Positions 53,461-64,000 of a stretch of 64,000 nucleotides of DNA are shown here, piece after piece (within the stretch, counting starts at the first letter, position 1; every line of letters begins with the position of its first letter). The stretch is from assembly GCA_964247055.1 (NCBI GenBank), contig OZ176050.1, positions 10,354,001 through 10,418,000 of the forward strand. Reading direction: 5' to 3'. A program made the translations under genes and the position numbers. The notes beneath the pieces were generated by a model, which made no database searches, was not told the DNA's origin, and saw only the letters and a program-made list of their open reading frames with translations. Origin of the DNA: Paragordius varius. Its lineage: Eukaryota; Nematomorpha.

Positions 53461-54480
53461 TCTTAAGCAAAAATGCGGGGATAGCGCGATTTAAACATTT
53501 TTAAATATACACATATCTTTAAAATATAATTTTTAACAAAATTTTGAAAAAGCGTGCTTCATAATGAAAACACCTTTTCTATATAATTTGATGATGCTGA
53601 GCAATTCTATCGCTTCAGTTAAAGTTCGGTTACTTTCAAATTTGGTGATTTTTATAATATAAAAAATTTTTATTTAACATAAATTAAAGTATTTTATCTT
53701 TGCTTTAAATTAAAAAAAGTAGCCCATTTTAAAAGAATGAAAAAAATTATCGGATTAGAATTTCTAAAAAAATTGTTTTGCTTTTTATACATAGTTGATC
53801 ATAAATTTTAGTGATATTTTTTGGTAAAAGCTTCTTTCACCAAAAAATTTATTTAAAAAAATGTGCGCAAATTTTGCCATTTTCTGATAAATACTTACAT
53901 CACACAAACCGACTAAAACAAAGAGCACCATGATAATCCTGTTCTTATTAGAAGTTATATATAAACAGGTTATTTATTTGTGGACACTTTGAAATTATAT
54001 TTAATTTTTAAGGTAGCTTATATGATTAATACACAAATTTGATTAGGTAAAACATTTTACTTGTTTAATTTTGATGATGAGGGTCAATGTTGAAAAATTC
54101 TAATTGATTAAGCCTAGTGGATGATTGTTGAAACCGATATTCTTTTATTCTATATTGTTGTCGTACTTTTTTGGGTACATGGGGCTTTAGAGTTTGAATA
54201 ACAATATTAGCAAATTGCTTGAATAATGAATTGTAGTTGTTGAAAAAAACCTGATTAATACCAAATACTTGGGTGATATATTCCTTAAAAACAATAATTA
54301 ATTGTAGAAGAGTTAAGGTTGATTGATTAAAATAGCCAATTTTTGATTTATATATTCGATTCCAGAATGTAATCATTAATGGGTGAAAAAACCAATGCAC
54401 TATTGTATGTATTTTAAAAATATGTAGTTGATGAAAGATAAAGCTTGATTGTTGTGAATAACATTGTAGTTAAATAACAT

Positions 54481-55438
54481 ATTCTGATTTTTCAAATGTA
54501 ATTGTTAATAATATCCATTATTGTGTAAAATTATGAAACAAAAATGGTATATAAGAAACATATATAATCGGGTATTAATCTCAATTATTAATAACATATT
54601 TGATTATAAACTTTAGTTGAAATACCAGTTTTTAATTCATTTTGATTACATAGCATAATAAATTGCTAAAATGTAATAATTATGCTGGAATTAACATCAA
54701 TTGCGTAATATTCTGGCAAAAATATTCTAGTCTTATAATTTTCGGCAACTTTAAAAAAAAATGATTATTATTGATATCTATTGATTTCGTGAAACACCTG
54801 AATTGTTTGGATAACATTTATTATTGATATCAAAAATAAACAAAAATTAAAAATTTCTAAAATCTCCGCAAGGTTCCTATAATTTAATACCCAAAAAATA
54901 CTTTATAATTAATTAATTATCTTAGGCCTAGTTATTACCTAAAAGACCCAATAATATGTAAATTAATATATAAAATCAATTGTGATTTGCATGCAACAAA
55001 TAATACATTGACGCTATTCCAAAAAAAGCAAGGCCGCCACCTTAAAACTATTTCATTTTAAATATAAATACAATAAAACTAAAAGAATTACAGAAAAGTC
55101 AACCACACACTATAAATAAGATTAAAATTGTCGATAAAAATTTATTTTAATGTTTTGACTAGCACACAATTAATCACCGGGGAAAGATATATCACAAAAT
55201 TTACAGTATGTAAGTAATAGATTTTCGTCATTAAGGAAAAATAATTTTAGAACTAATTAAAAGTATGATTTAAAAAATTTACAAGGTGCGCTTTTTTACA
55301 ATCATAATTTTTGTTGTATTAATACATATGATGTATATTTAAGTAGTTTGAGTAATGCGTTGAAAATTTTTATTCTCTTTTAATCCTATTTAAATCAAAA
55401 CTAAATATTTAAAGTCTGCTAATGTAAATTGTTTTGTA
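54481..55438. other. AT-rich 3' flank of the SLC12 gene
   Basis: Sequence downstream of the SLC12 stop codon on the minus strand. It presumably includes the 3' untranslated region, but no polyadenylation site can be fixed. No other gene is seen. Confidence 0.5.
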
Positions 55439-58227
55439 TCAAGAATAAAATGTTAGCACGCTTTGTTGATTGCCACGGAGAAGTAAAGTTGGCGGTAAAT
55501 CTTTCGTCATGATTTCAAGCCATCCCATATAAAGAGCTGCGGAGCATGTTCCTTTCCTCGGGATAGGCAATGTCCTACAAACAAATATAAAATATAGTAA
55601 AAATTGCATATATAACAGACAAAAAGCAAAAAAAGAAGATGGCCATACTTTCTAAAAACTTGATTTTTTAAATATAACTTATTGTGGTGGGTTTGTTAGA
55701 AATAAAGATGACTAGTTATGAAACAACAATATCAATTGCCATCATAAATTAGGTAGAAAAAAACCGAGTTTAAAAATGTATGGCTGTTTTAAATAATATT
55801 TGTCTTCTACTAGTTCTTACGTTTTATCTTTATATTTGTAATATGCATATATATATATACATATATGCATATATACCATTTGCTCTTCAAGAGTGTCCTT
55901 GAACATTTCAAGTTGGTATTCACTTCAAGTTGGTCCTCAAAGACTTCAGGTTGGTCCTTGAGCACTTCATGTTGATCAATAAAGTTTTTAAAATTTGATT
56001 TAAAAATAATTTTATGTATTTTTTCATTTTGTAACCTAATTTTCTTTATTTATTATATATTTATTTAAAAATAAAAAATTTATTCTAAAACCACTTTTTG
56101 TTTACTAATTTTTTTCCAATTTAACAAAATTATTAATTTTAGAATGTTTTCAATGAAAAAATGCAAATAACTCAGAAAACTTATATATTTTATAATTATG
56201 CATTAAAATCTTATAAATATCGAAAATAATTTTAAAGTTGATATTGATTAAAAATTTCTGTTAAATAATAAAAAATAGGTGAAAAACGATTAAATACATA
56301 AATAATACACGATGATTGAAGTTAAAAAAAAACAAAAAAGTCAAAGGACCAACTTGATCAAGACCAACTTAAAATGTCCAAGGACCAACTTGAAATGTTC
56401 AAGACCAACTTAAAATGTCCAAGGACCAATTTGAAGTTTTCAAGGACACTCTTGTAGTGCAAATGGTATATTTTATATTTCAAAAAACAAAAAAAACATA
56501 CAGCACAATCAGGTTAGAATGTTTGGAGTATTGTTGCAATAATTCATGTAAACGAATATGTCTATGTGATTTTTGCTCCAAAGCAATATATTCGGCTTCC
56601 GTTATAGTTACACCGGGTTTGTGGCGATGATCATTTTCATCCGTTACACGATACTTTCCAATAATTTGGTGAAATATATCAATGCTAGCGATAATGCAAT
56701 ATATATATTGTATAAAGCACATTACGATTTTTACAATAAAATTTATATTAATATAATAAATAAATACTTTTCTTGTTTGGGTTTTTTGTGAATGTCTGGA
56801 AGGATAATAACATCAGAATAGTCAATGCGAAATTTTGTCAACATGGCTCCAAAACTATTAAATGACATTGATAAATAGATATAAAAGAGAACCATTATAC
56901 TTAGTTTCAATTAGATTGTTAAAATAAAATAAATAAATTATATTTTAGGTAGTGTAATATCGAAAATCAATTGTGTCAGAATGAAAGTGAATTTTGTTTC
57001 AAAAAATAATATAAATTTTAGCCATTTTTGATATAAAACACGAATAAAAATTGTACTTGTGATGCATGATGTCTAAATCCTTTTTATCTTTAGAGAGGGC
57101 AAAAAATCGCATTTTGCAGTTTTCCCAATTTTGCCGTTGAGATATAATATATGGCAATAATATCGTCAATCCTAAAAAAAATAAATTCATCTAAAAATTT
57201 ACAGAAAAGGATCAAATATAATAAGTTTACATATTTTTGAATTCAAAATTTGGCATTTTTACAAAAAAAGCAAACCTCCATCATCAAACAACCACCACAC
57301 ATCAATGAATCCTTTTCGTTGTCTCCTATGGAATTGATTAATAGAAGCCAATATGTGCTTGTTATATAACATCTTTGGTGTCCGTTTTCTACGTTTCGTT
57401 GGAGAAGTTGATGTATTTTGATTGTTGTCTTCAGTACCACCTATCAATTATAGAAAATGTGCATTATTTTAAAAATTATTGAAAATAGACTTGTTAATGC
57501 ACTTATAATATAGGGTGGTAAATGGCGACATAGCTACATTATTAATATTTAAGTAGTCTATAAGTTTTAATGAAAAATTTTTAAAAATACATATTTATTC
57601 ATTGCACACTAATACAATTACGAAAATTACAATTTTGATATAGAAATAGATGTAAAAATTTTGTCATGTCTTTTGTGTATAGAGCTAGCTTACAAATCAT
57701 TGAAAAGGTTAGATTCATTTTTTGTAATCACTTTGAGAGCATATTATGATAATTTTGAAAGATGTTTTGCTCCCAACCATATGTAACACCAAATAATAAT
57801 CTTTTGTTAGGGCAACTTTAAGGTATTTTGAAGCATTTACGGTATATAAACATACTAGTATATAAAATACTTTTTCTACATACACTGTTGCTCATCATTT
57901 CATTTTGATTTTTAAAAAAATTGGTTTGCCATCAATGACTTTGAAATATTAAAAAAATACAATATACATTTTTGAATGAATAAGAAATGTTTTGATTATA
58001 TTTTATGATGTGGATTTCCGAAATGCAAAATACATTAGAGGAGTCTAACAATAGTTTGGAGATTAAATTTACCTTAAAAGCGAAGGAAGTGTTTTCAAGT
58101 AAAATTATTATGTAAAATCTAACAGAATCCTTTTTTGCGCTGGATCTCGGCATTTTTGTTTTTATTTAAATAACATTCACCTATTTTAACGGTCAAAAAT
58201 ATGACACTTTAAAACCATATTTTAAAA

Positions 58228-58263
<36 letters not shown>

Positions 58264-61200
58264 CTTTATAAAAATAACAAATAATTTAATTTTGAGAAAT
58301 TAGGTTATACTCAAGTATTTAATGACATATCTGTGCACTATCAAACCTATTATATTGTATAACTTTTATGGTTGATGCCTTATTCATAGCGGTTTTTGAC
58401 CGTTTTAATGCCTAATTTAAAATGTTTTACTATCTTATGCATATATATTAAAATTATAAAAAAAGCCTTTATCGCATATTTTTTTTCCAATCTTATTTAA
58501 AGTTTGACTTGTATTTGTATGGTTTCAAGGTTTGGTCAAAAAGCTATTCTGTCTGGTCACTCATGGACAATATGGGAATACAATCCAGATGTGCTTGCTA
58601 TGCTATGATATGGTGTATTTTTATAGTCATGTTTTTACATTAACACTTTTCGCCATCAGTTTATAATTTAAAATAAACTTAACTTTAAAATACTTATTTT
58701 AAATTTTCCATGTATTTTTGATTAATAATAGCGACGAAAAAAACCTTTAGCTATATATTTATAATAAATTATGCTTTTTTTTGTTAAATTGAAGGGTATT
58801 TAAAATTTTTTGCTTCAGAGCGGTCCCACAAAGTACCCGTTTTGTAATTAATTTTATTATAATAATTTTTCTTGGCACTATGAAAAGGCACTTACTTGAT
58901 GCTTTTTTAATCTCGATAAAAAAGCTTCTGTCCAATCCTAAAAGAAATGCAAGCGTTATGGCGATGTTAAAATATTATGTAACTATTGTGAATACTGTAT
59001 TCCTCAATAATATCATTGAATCTGTCTTCACAGCTCTCAAACTAGATATAATGATTTCAGATTACCCGAGTGTTAAAACGAAATGGGCATAGGAAAAGAG
59101 GAATACCTAATTTAAACCCTTAACATAACATTTCTTAAAATGCAATTGATAAATATATTACCATTGATTTATTTTGTATTTATAATGATATTTATATCAC
59201 CTAATATCTTCATTTGATTTCGGTAATCTATGTGTGCTGCAATAATTTATGGTTGAATTTGTAATTTTATTTTGCTTCTTTGTCTTGGGGGCCCAAGCCA
59301 ATAGGTTCAAGGGGAATTTTCAAATTATTAGTACGGCCTTTATTGCTCTCAATTAAATGTGCATTCATTTTACAAAAAGCACATTGTTAATTACTGCTTT
59401 TCCATCCTAAAATGTCTTTATTCCTTGGGATTTTTTTAATTTTAAAAATACCATTATACAGCAAACATTACAGCAGTAGGTTTTTCTTTTTTAATATTAT
59501 TTTGTCTTGACTCATTGTTAAAGCATATTTCTATCGGATACTTTTTTGTTTCCAATATACGGAGGTGTTGTATTTACAGTATGACTAAGTATACATTGCT
59601 AGATTATAAATTACTGCCATTGCATAAGCTATTTGGCAATAATTAATAACTTTCTAGCAATATACACTTACTCATACTCTAATTATCCAAATCTTTTTAG
59701 TCTAGTTTGTGATCTCCGACTGTATATATGGTACATTAACTCATAAATTGCCAATATCAGTAAAAGACTTGGGGGATTCAAAAGTATTATAATATAGATA
59801 TCAAATTTAGTGAATGGTTGCAAATAAATTTTATGTTCATATTTTAGGCATAGCTATATGTAGAGCGCTTAAATTATGAAATGATCAATTTCCATGCCCG
59901 TTTTATAGTTTTAAGAATCGGACATCTGAATATCATTACATAATTTATGAAGACAGACTCAATGATATTATTGGAGAATACAGTATTCTTAATACTCCTT
60001 TACTAAAATTTTTAACAATGGTAATGTGGGTGGGAATATGTCATACGTACAAAAAGGTACAAACATGACTACGAAAATAACAGATTTGTATTTTTAGTCG
60101 CCCCTGAGTGATCAAACATGAAAGCGCTTACGAGCAGATGCAGTACTTTTCATTTAAGCTGTAAGCCATGATTGGAGAATGTATGTGACGCATTGTTAAA
60201 ATATAAATGCATATTTCTTCATTATTTTAGTAAATTCCATAAAACGCTTAGCAAAAATAATCAAAACTTTATTGTTGGACAATAACTTTAGTATTACGTT
60301 TATAAAATTATGTTAAAATAATCATAATGATAACAAGAGCTCGATCCCGAGGATAAGTCGTGGTCACATATTTAAAGGTTATTGGCAGAAAATGTGATGA
60401 AAACAGGAGCCAATAGATTAATTTAATCGTTTGTTAAAATATATATTCTAAACCAACGTTTATAGCAGAGATCATAAAACTTATATAACCGCAAATCCGC
60501 TAGAATAAACAACAAGTTTCTGTAAATAAAAATAGCGGATCGCCCCACAAGTATTACTATGATAATTATTATATGTATAAATATATTTAGTCGTAGGTGT
60601 TTTTCATTACACTATTATTTATGCTACTCTTTTTTATATGAAACTGAAACACATTGGAAATCGGACACCATTTTCATTGCAATCTTGGCCGGATAAATCC
60701 AAATACAAAACGAAATATTATTAAATGGTGTTTAAATAACTTTGTCTACCATGTTGGCAAAAATCATGCTATAACATTGTAAACTAAAATTTTCCATTTA
60801 ATATTCATAATTTTCTTTGGTGTTTAATAAATGTTATAAAACTTAATATAATTAAACATACCTTGAGCAGTTAATTCTGAATCCTTGGATCCTCTTTGTG
60901 TTTTATCCATATCAGGACTTTTTGGGGGTGTAGTGACCTCTTCTTTTCCTAAATATATTTTTAAAGTCACTTTTAATCGTTCTAACGTTTTTTAATCCAT
61001 ATACAATATATAATTACAATAAACTCACCAGATTGATCCATAAAGGCTGCCATAAAAAATAAGCATAAAATAATTTAAAGAAATACAAAAACGTTCGGCA
61101 ATAATGCAACCATTTAATGCAAAAATTAAATTAAAATCTAAACAAAAGTATAACAAAAATAACCAAAATATTTAAGTGAAACTTGTTCTTTTAGAGGCTT

Positions 61201-63300
61201 CACGAGATAAACAAGGAGAAGCTTTAATAGTTTCTAAAGGGCGGTGTGGTAAATTATCGCCAAGTGGTGGCGGCGGGTATAATTCATTTTTAGAAGACGA
61301 AGACTGAATTTTAGTATCGATATTTGGAATCGCATCATTTTTATTTCTTAATTTATTGCTATGGACTAAATTAAAGCTTCCCGTTTCAACATTAGACCGT
61401 TTCCCATTTTTAGCTCCTTGTGAAAGTTGAGTTGAAACCCCAAGCGAAGACGATATCGATGGGTTTTTACGGGTATTCTTCCGATTAAATAAAATATTTG
61501 AAGCGGATCGTTTTACACCAATTGATAAAGGAATTTTTTGAGGGTTAAGTTGTTGTCCGCTTTTCTTATGCTTTACGGAAGAGTGTAAAGGATCATAAAC
61601 ACCATGTGTACTAGATGAACCTATGAATTTTGGTATAAAATGTACAGTTTAGAGTCTCTTTTTTCCTTTTTTATTTAAGGATAAGGACTTAAATTGTATC
61701 CGGACATGTGAAGGCTTTAACACTCGCCCCAGGCTGACAGTGATGATGGAAAAATTGCGTATTTTCGGGGTTCGAACTCTGGCACAGTGTAAGAGTCCGG
61801 AGCCCTAGCTACTATGCCATCAGGCCTTTCGGTATATATTATCATTAGTTTAAAATTCATAATTCATTTATCAAAAACATTTAATGGGGGGTCGGCAACA
61901 TCTAGAATTGGAAATAAACCACCATCCGAAAAGATTGCCGACTCCTGATTCAACATATTACAAAATAATATTTTAATAACTCTACTACATATTATCCTAA
62001 TTCCTACAATTGTTTATATGTAATTACCATTTTTCGAACCAAAATTTATGCCACTGAATACGCGCCGATACTGAATCCTACCCCCATGCATAGGTAATTT
62101 TTGTGCAATGATATCACTAATTTTCTTTTCCTTTTTACTGTTTGGGTGGACATTTATGTTTGTGCTTGATAAAGCTGAATGTACACCAGTTTCATTGACT
62201 ATTTTATTTGTGGTTTGTAATGATGTGGGGGTTATAGCGGCTAAACCGATTCCCGAAACAACGCGTTTAAAAGGTTTAGCAATAAGCACATTAAGTAGTA
62301 ATTCCGATCGATTTTTCTTACGTTCTAGTACATTCGAATATAATAATTATGAGATTAATTAAGGTATACATTAAAATACGTGCAGTCCGGGTTTGAGTAC
62401 ACAAAGGCGTCTGAGCGAGTTTTTTATGTCAATGAAAAAAATATATGTATAATCTGAAAAAAACATATTTTACTCATCAAGGAGCATATTTAAAAGGGCG
62501 AGTCAAAAATATATCCTACCTCATAATTCATAAAATATGGAATCAATCATATTTAAAGGTTCGTGGAAAACTTTTTGAGAGACTATATAATTGTTTCTAA
62601 TAACGCCCATTTACAAATAAGTAAAAACAAGTAATTATACAGACAAAACGTTAAAATATAAAGACAATTTTTTTTAAAAAAGACAACCATACTTTTCTAT
62701 ATTTATACCAATATAAATCATTTTTTAAATAAAAAATTGTGAAATAGAGTTACGCAATACTAATACAGTCAATTCTATATTTTGTAATTGTAACTAAATA
62801 GCTTATACGAGAAAAATTAAGGTTTTGGAAAGTATGTGGTTGTCATTTGAAAAAAAATATATTTGTCTTTATATTTTTACGTTTTGTTCGTATAATTTCA
62901 ATTTTTACTGTAATTAAGTAAAAACAAGTAAGTAATTAACCTTCCCCAGCCAAATCATCGAATTCATCTTCGCCCGAATCAAACATGTATTCATCGTCGT
63001 CGTCGCCATCAACGTTGTCATCTCCATCCTCGTCCGTTATGATTTCAGCATCGCTCGCAAATTGTTCAGAATCGGGTTCATCACTTTCACTCTGGCGAGA
63101 GCCAACAAGCCTCCCTCCATTAAAATGGTTTGGGCCACGCATTTTAGCCAACATTATGTCTCCACATTCACTGTTAGAGAAAAGAGGATTGTTTAAAGCT
63201 CGACTCTGTATACCCGTCTGAGAATTAACAGGAGATATTTCAACATCATTATCATCGTCACCTTCTACGATACCTTGAAAGGTTACAGGTTGATCCCCAT
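55439..63300 (-). CDS. NKCC-type cation-chloride cotransporter, C-terminal part
   Basis: Ten exons: 63300-62941, 62324-62028, 61620-61183, 61046-61029, 60948-60862, 57440-57276, 57171-57057, 56854-56768, 56684-56502, 55574-55439. All phases join. The last five match the SLC12A1/2/3 C-terminal domain closely: [60 protein letters not shown], then LPIPRKG...[15 protein letters not shown] and the invariant end QQSVLTFYS followed by TGA (55439-55441). These proteins move Na, K and Cl across the plasma membrane; this domain is cytosolic and regulates dimerisation and activity. The first five exons encode about 400 residues of acidic and Ser/Lys-rich spacer (for example [20 protein letters not shown]) in the variable linker position, far longer than usual. 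The membrane-spanning exons lie beyond the right edge. The conserved exons are certain; assignment of the spacer exons rests on phase and order. Confidence 0.88.
55875..56467. mobile_element. 593-bp MITE with tandem-repeat inverted termini in SLC12 intron
   Basis: The left end ACCATTTGCTCTTCAAGAGT and the inverted right end, ending CACTCTTGTAGTGCAAATGGT, match over more than 30 bp. Each end continues into a subterminal array of about 22-bp units (CAAGGACCAACTTGAAATGT on the right, inverted on the left at 55,895-55,980). The ends share ACCATTT with the element at 8,746. It lies in the last intron, about 35 bp from the donor at 56,502. Confidence 0.75.
58229..58261. repeat. (TA)n microsatellite
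   Basis: A TA dinucleotide run of about 32 bp in the 3.4-kb SLC12 intron (60861-57441). The rest of this intron is AT-rich and carries the mariner-like MITE at 59,575; no exon was recognised in it. Confidence 0.95.
59575..59681. mobile_element. Mariner-like MITE, copy 2
   Basis: A 103-bp element between TA dinucleotides has left end CAGTATGACTAAGTATACAT and inverted right end ending ACTTACTCATACTC. It shares termini with the 167-bp copy at 9,539-9,705 and also the GCATAAGCT...TGGCAA motif before the right end. The centre is shorter, indicating an internal deletion. Confidence 0.8.
61690..61830 (-). mobile_element. tRNA-derived SINE
   Basis: On the minus strand the head reads GGCCTGATGGCATAGTAGCT (A-box-like) and, 35-45 bp on, CCAGAGTTCGAACCCC (B-box-like). 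The spacing is that of an RNA polymerase III promoter in a tRNA gene. A non-tRNA body follows, with TGTCAGCCTGGGGCGAGTGT. The tRNA part lacks proper cloverleaf pairing and a CCA-ready acceptor, so it is a SINE rather than a tRNA gene. It lies in the SLC12 intron between exons 62324-62028 and 61620-61183. Confidence 0.7.
61885..61948. mobile_element. Very short hAT-like terminal-repeat pair
   Basis: GGGGGGTCGGCAACATCT at the left and AGATTGCCGACTCCTG at the right are inverted copies around a core of about 30 bp. GGGGTCGGCAA...TTGCCGACTCC ends are typical of some hAT elements. It is probably a MITE remnant with most of its centre deleted. Confidence 0.5.
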
Positions 63301-63506
63301 CTATATTGTATGAAAATTAGACGGTGTTAACAATTGATTTATAAGGTATTAGTGGATAATAAAATTTGTTATTGATAATTTGTAAAAATATTTAATTTGT
63401 AATGACAATAAAAATTAACGAAACATTAAAAGTTATTAAAAATAACTGAATGACAGTTACTGTTTTAACTAATCAACTTTTAGTGTATGACAAAAACTGT
63501 AAATTA

Positions 63507-63548
<42 letters not shown>

Positions 63549-64000
63549 GTCAAACTTAGACATTGATGCTTTTTTATAACAACAGGCGATCATTTAAGCA
63601 ATATTGACTGTTTCTTTTTTACCTATTGTTTTATTCGTCTGCCAAAAATACTTTTACATATTAGAATTTATTATCTATGAGATATTCGATTCTCACAATT
63701 TAATTTAATTTTTGGGAGTGTTTTTAATTTGCATTCAGGTAAATTATTAAATTCATATATTTAGATTAATCATTATGTATTGACTAAAAATAGTTGACAA
63801 AATTAAAATATGACTTTTTTGGAAACTTTTTATCCCATGTACCGAATAATATTTTATCACAAAAAAATTTTATATTTCAAATAAAAGTTAATTTAAACTT
63901 TACAGTTTCTCTAATCAAATATGAAGCTTTTATGTTTAATTCGCCCAATCTTACAAAAACTATAATTAAAGTTTTGATTTAAGAAAACTTTAGTTCACAA
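63301..64000. other. SLC12 intron at the right edge
   Basis: AT-rich sequence with a (TA)n run at 63,509-63,545. No further SLC12 exon was recognised, so the intron probably continues past the window edge. Confidence 0.5.

Larger units (their letters stand above)
51641..54480 (-). repeat. Decayed, inverted remains of the minisatellite
   Basis: Monomer-like text in the opposite orientation (GATTGTTGAAAATACCCAT, AAATTTGATTG) recurs about every 60-70 bp but with steadily growing divergence to the right. It is barely recognisable after about 54.4 kb. An unrelated island lies at about 52,470-52,735, and a dispersed repeat lies at 53,270-53,460. Confidence 0.7.

Noticed and set aside
58880-59092. 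70-codon plus-strand frame ([17 protein letters not shown])
   Set aside because: Looks fairly protein-like but lies alone in an SLC12 intron with no splice partner or family resemblance.
61755-61830. tRNA gene on the minus strand
   Set aside because: A and B boxes are present but arms do not pair as a cloverleaf and unrelated sequence continues directly; called a SINE.
62985-63221. Plus-strand Ser-rich frame
   Set aside because: Complement of the Asp-rich SLC12 exon 63300-62941.

Overview
This window comes from a very AT-rich animal nuclear genome, probably an invertebrate. The recognisable genes belong to animal families (a CREB-regulated transcription coactivator, a CRMP/dihydropyrimidinase-like protein, an NKCC-type SLC12 cotransporter, an LC3/Atg8-like protein, and a secreted follistatin/Kazal protein). 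All are split by GT-AG introns and separated by low-complexity DNA and small transposon relics. I cannot name the species. Three apparent introns of only 22-23 nt point to a lineage that tolerates extremely short introns. Very short introns are reported for dicyemids, and short ones for some flatworms, but this is only a hint.

Layout, left to right. 1-2.3 kb: a tandem satellite of about 567 bp. 2.3-9 kb: AT-rich DNA with a degenerate LINE on the minus strand, a dispersed repeat and a MITE. 9.08-10.38 kb (+): three follistatin/Kazal modules, one per exon; the 5' end was not found. 10.77-13.55 kb (-): an Atg8/LC3-like gene with a Ser/Thr-rich N-terminal extension and a 22-nt intron. 14.46-25.17 kb (-): a 21-exon CRTC gene of about 1,304 codons. 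27.31-27.97 kb (+): a small unrecognised single-pass membrane protein whose start lies against a MITE. 28.00-32.75 kb (-): a complete 10-exon CRMP-like gene of 511 codons whose dihydropyrimidinase metal site is lost. 34.6-51.25 kb: a 16.6-kb minisatellite of 62-bp monomers, containing two nearly identical tandem blocks of about 7.2 kb. At about 51.2 kb the array flips orientation and decays over 3 kb. 55.44-63.30 kb (-): the C-terminal half of an NKCC-type cation-chloride cotransporter, with a very long spacer before its conserved tail; its membrane exons lie beyond the right edge.

Exon structures were derived by hand from splice consensus, reading phase and family resemblance. For CRTC, CRMP and SLC12 every exon phase joins correctly and the total coding lengths are multiples of three, which supports the models strongly. 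No operon-like arrangement is seen. LC3-like and CRTC lie in tandem on the minus strand. The Kazal gene converges on LC3-like, and CRTC diverges from the small membrane-protein gene.

The points most worth following are the 22-23-nt introns, the nested architecture and orientation switch of the 62-bp minisatellite, the unusual insertions in CRTC, LC3-like and SLC12, and a set of MITEs whose terminal inverted repeats are built from short tandem repeats.
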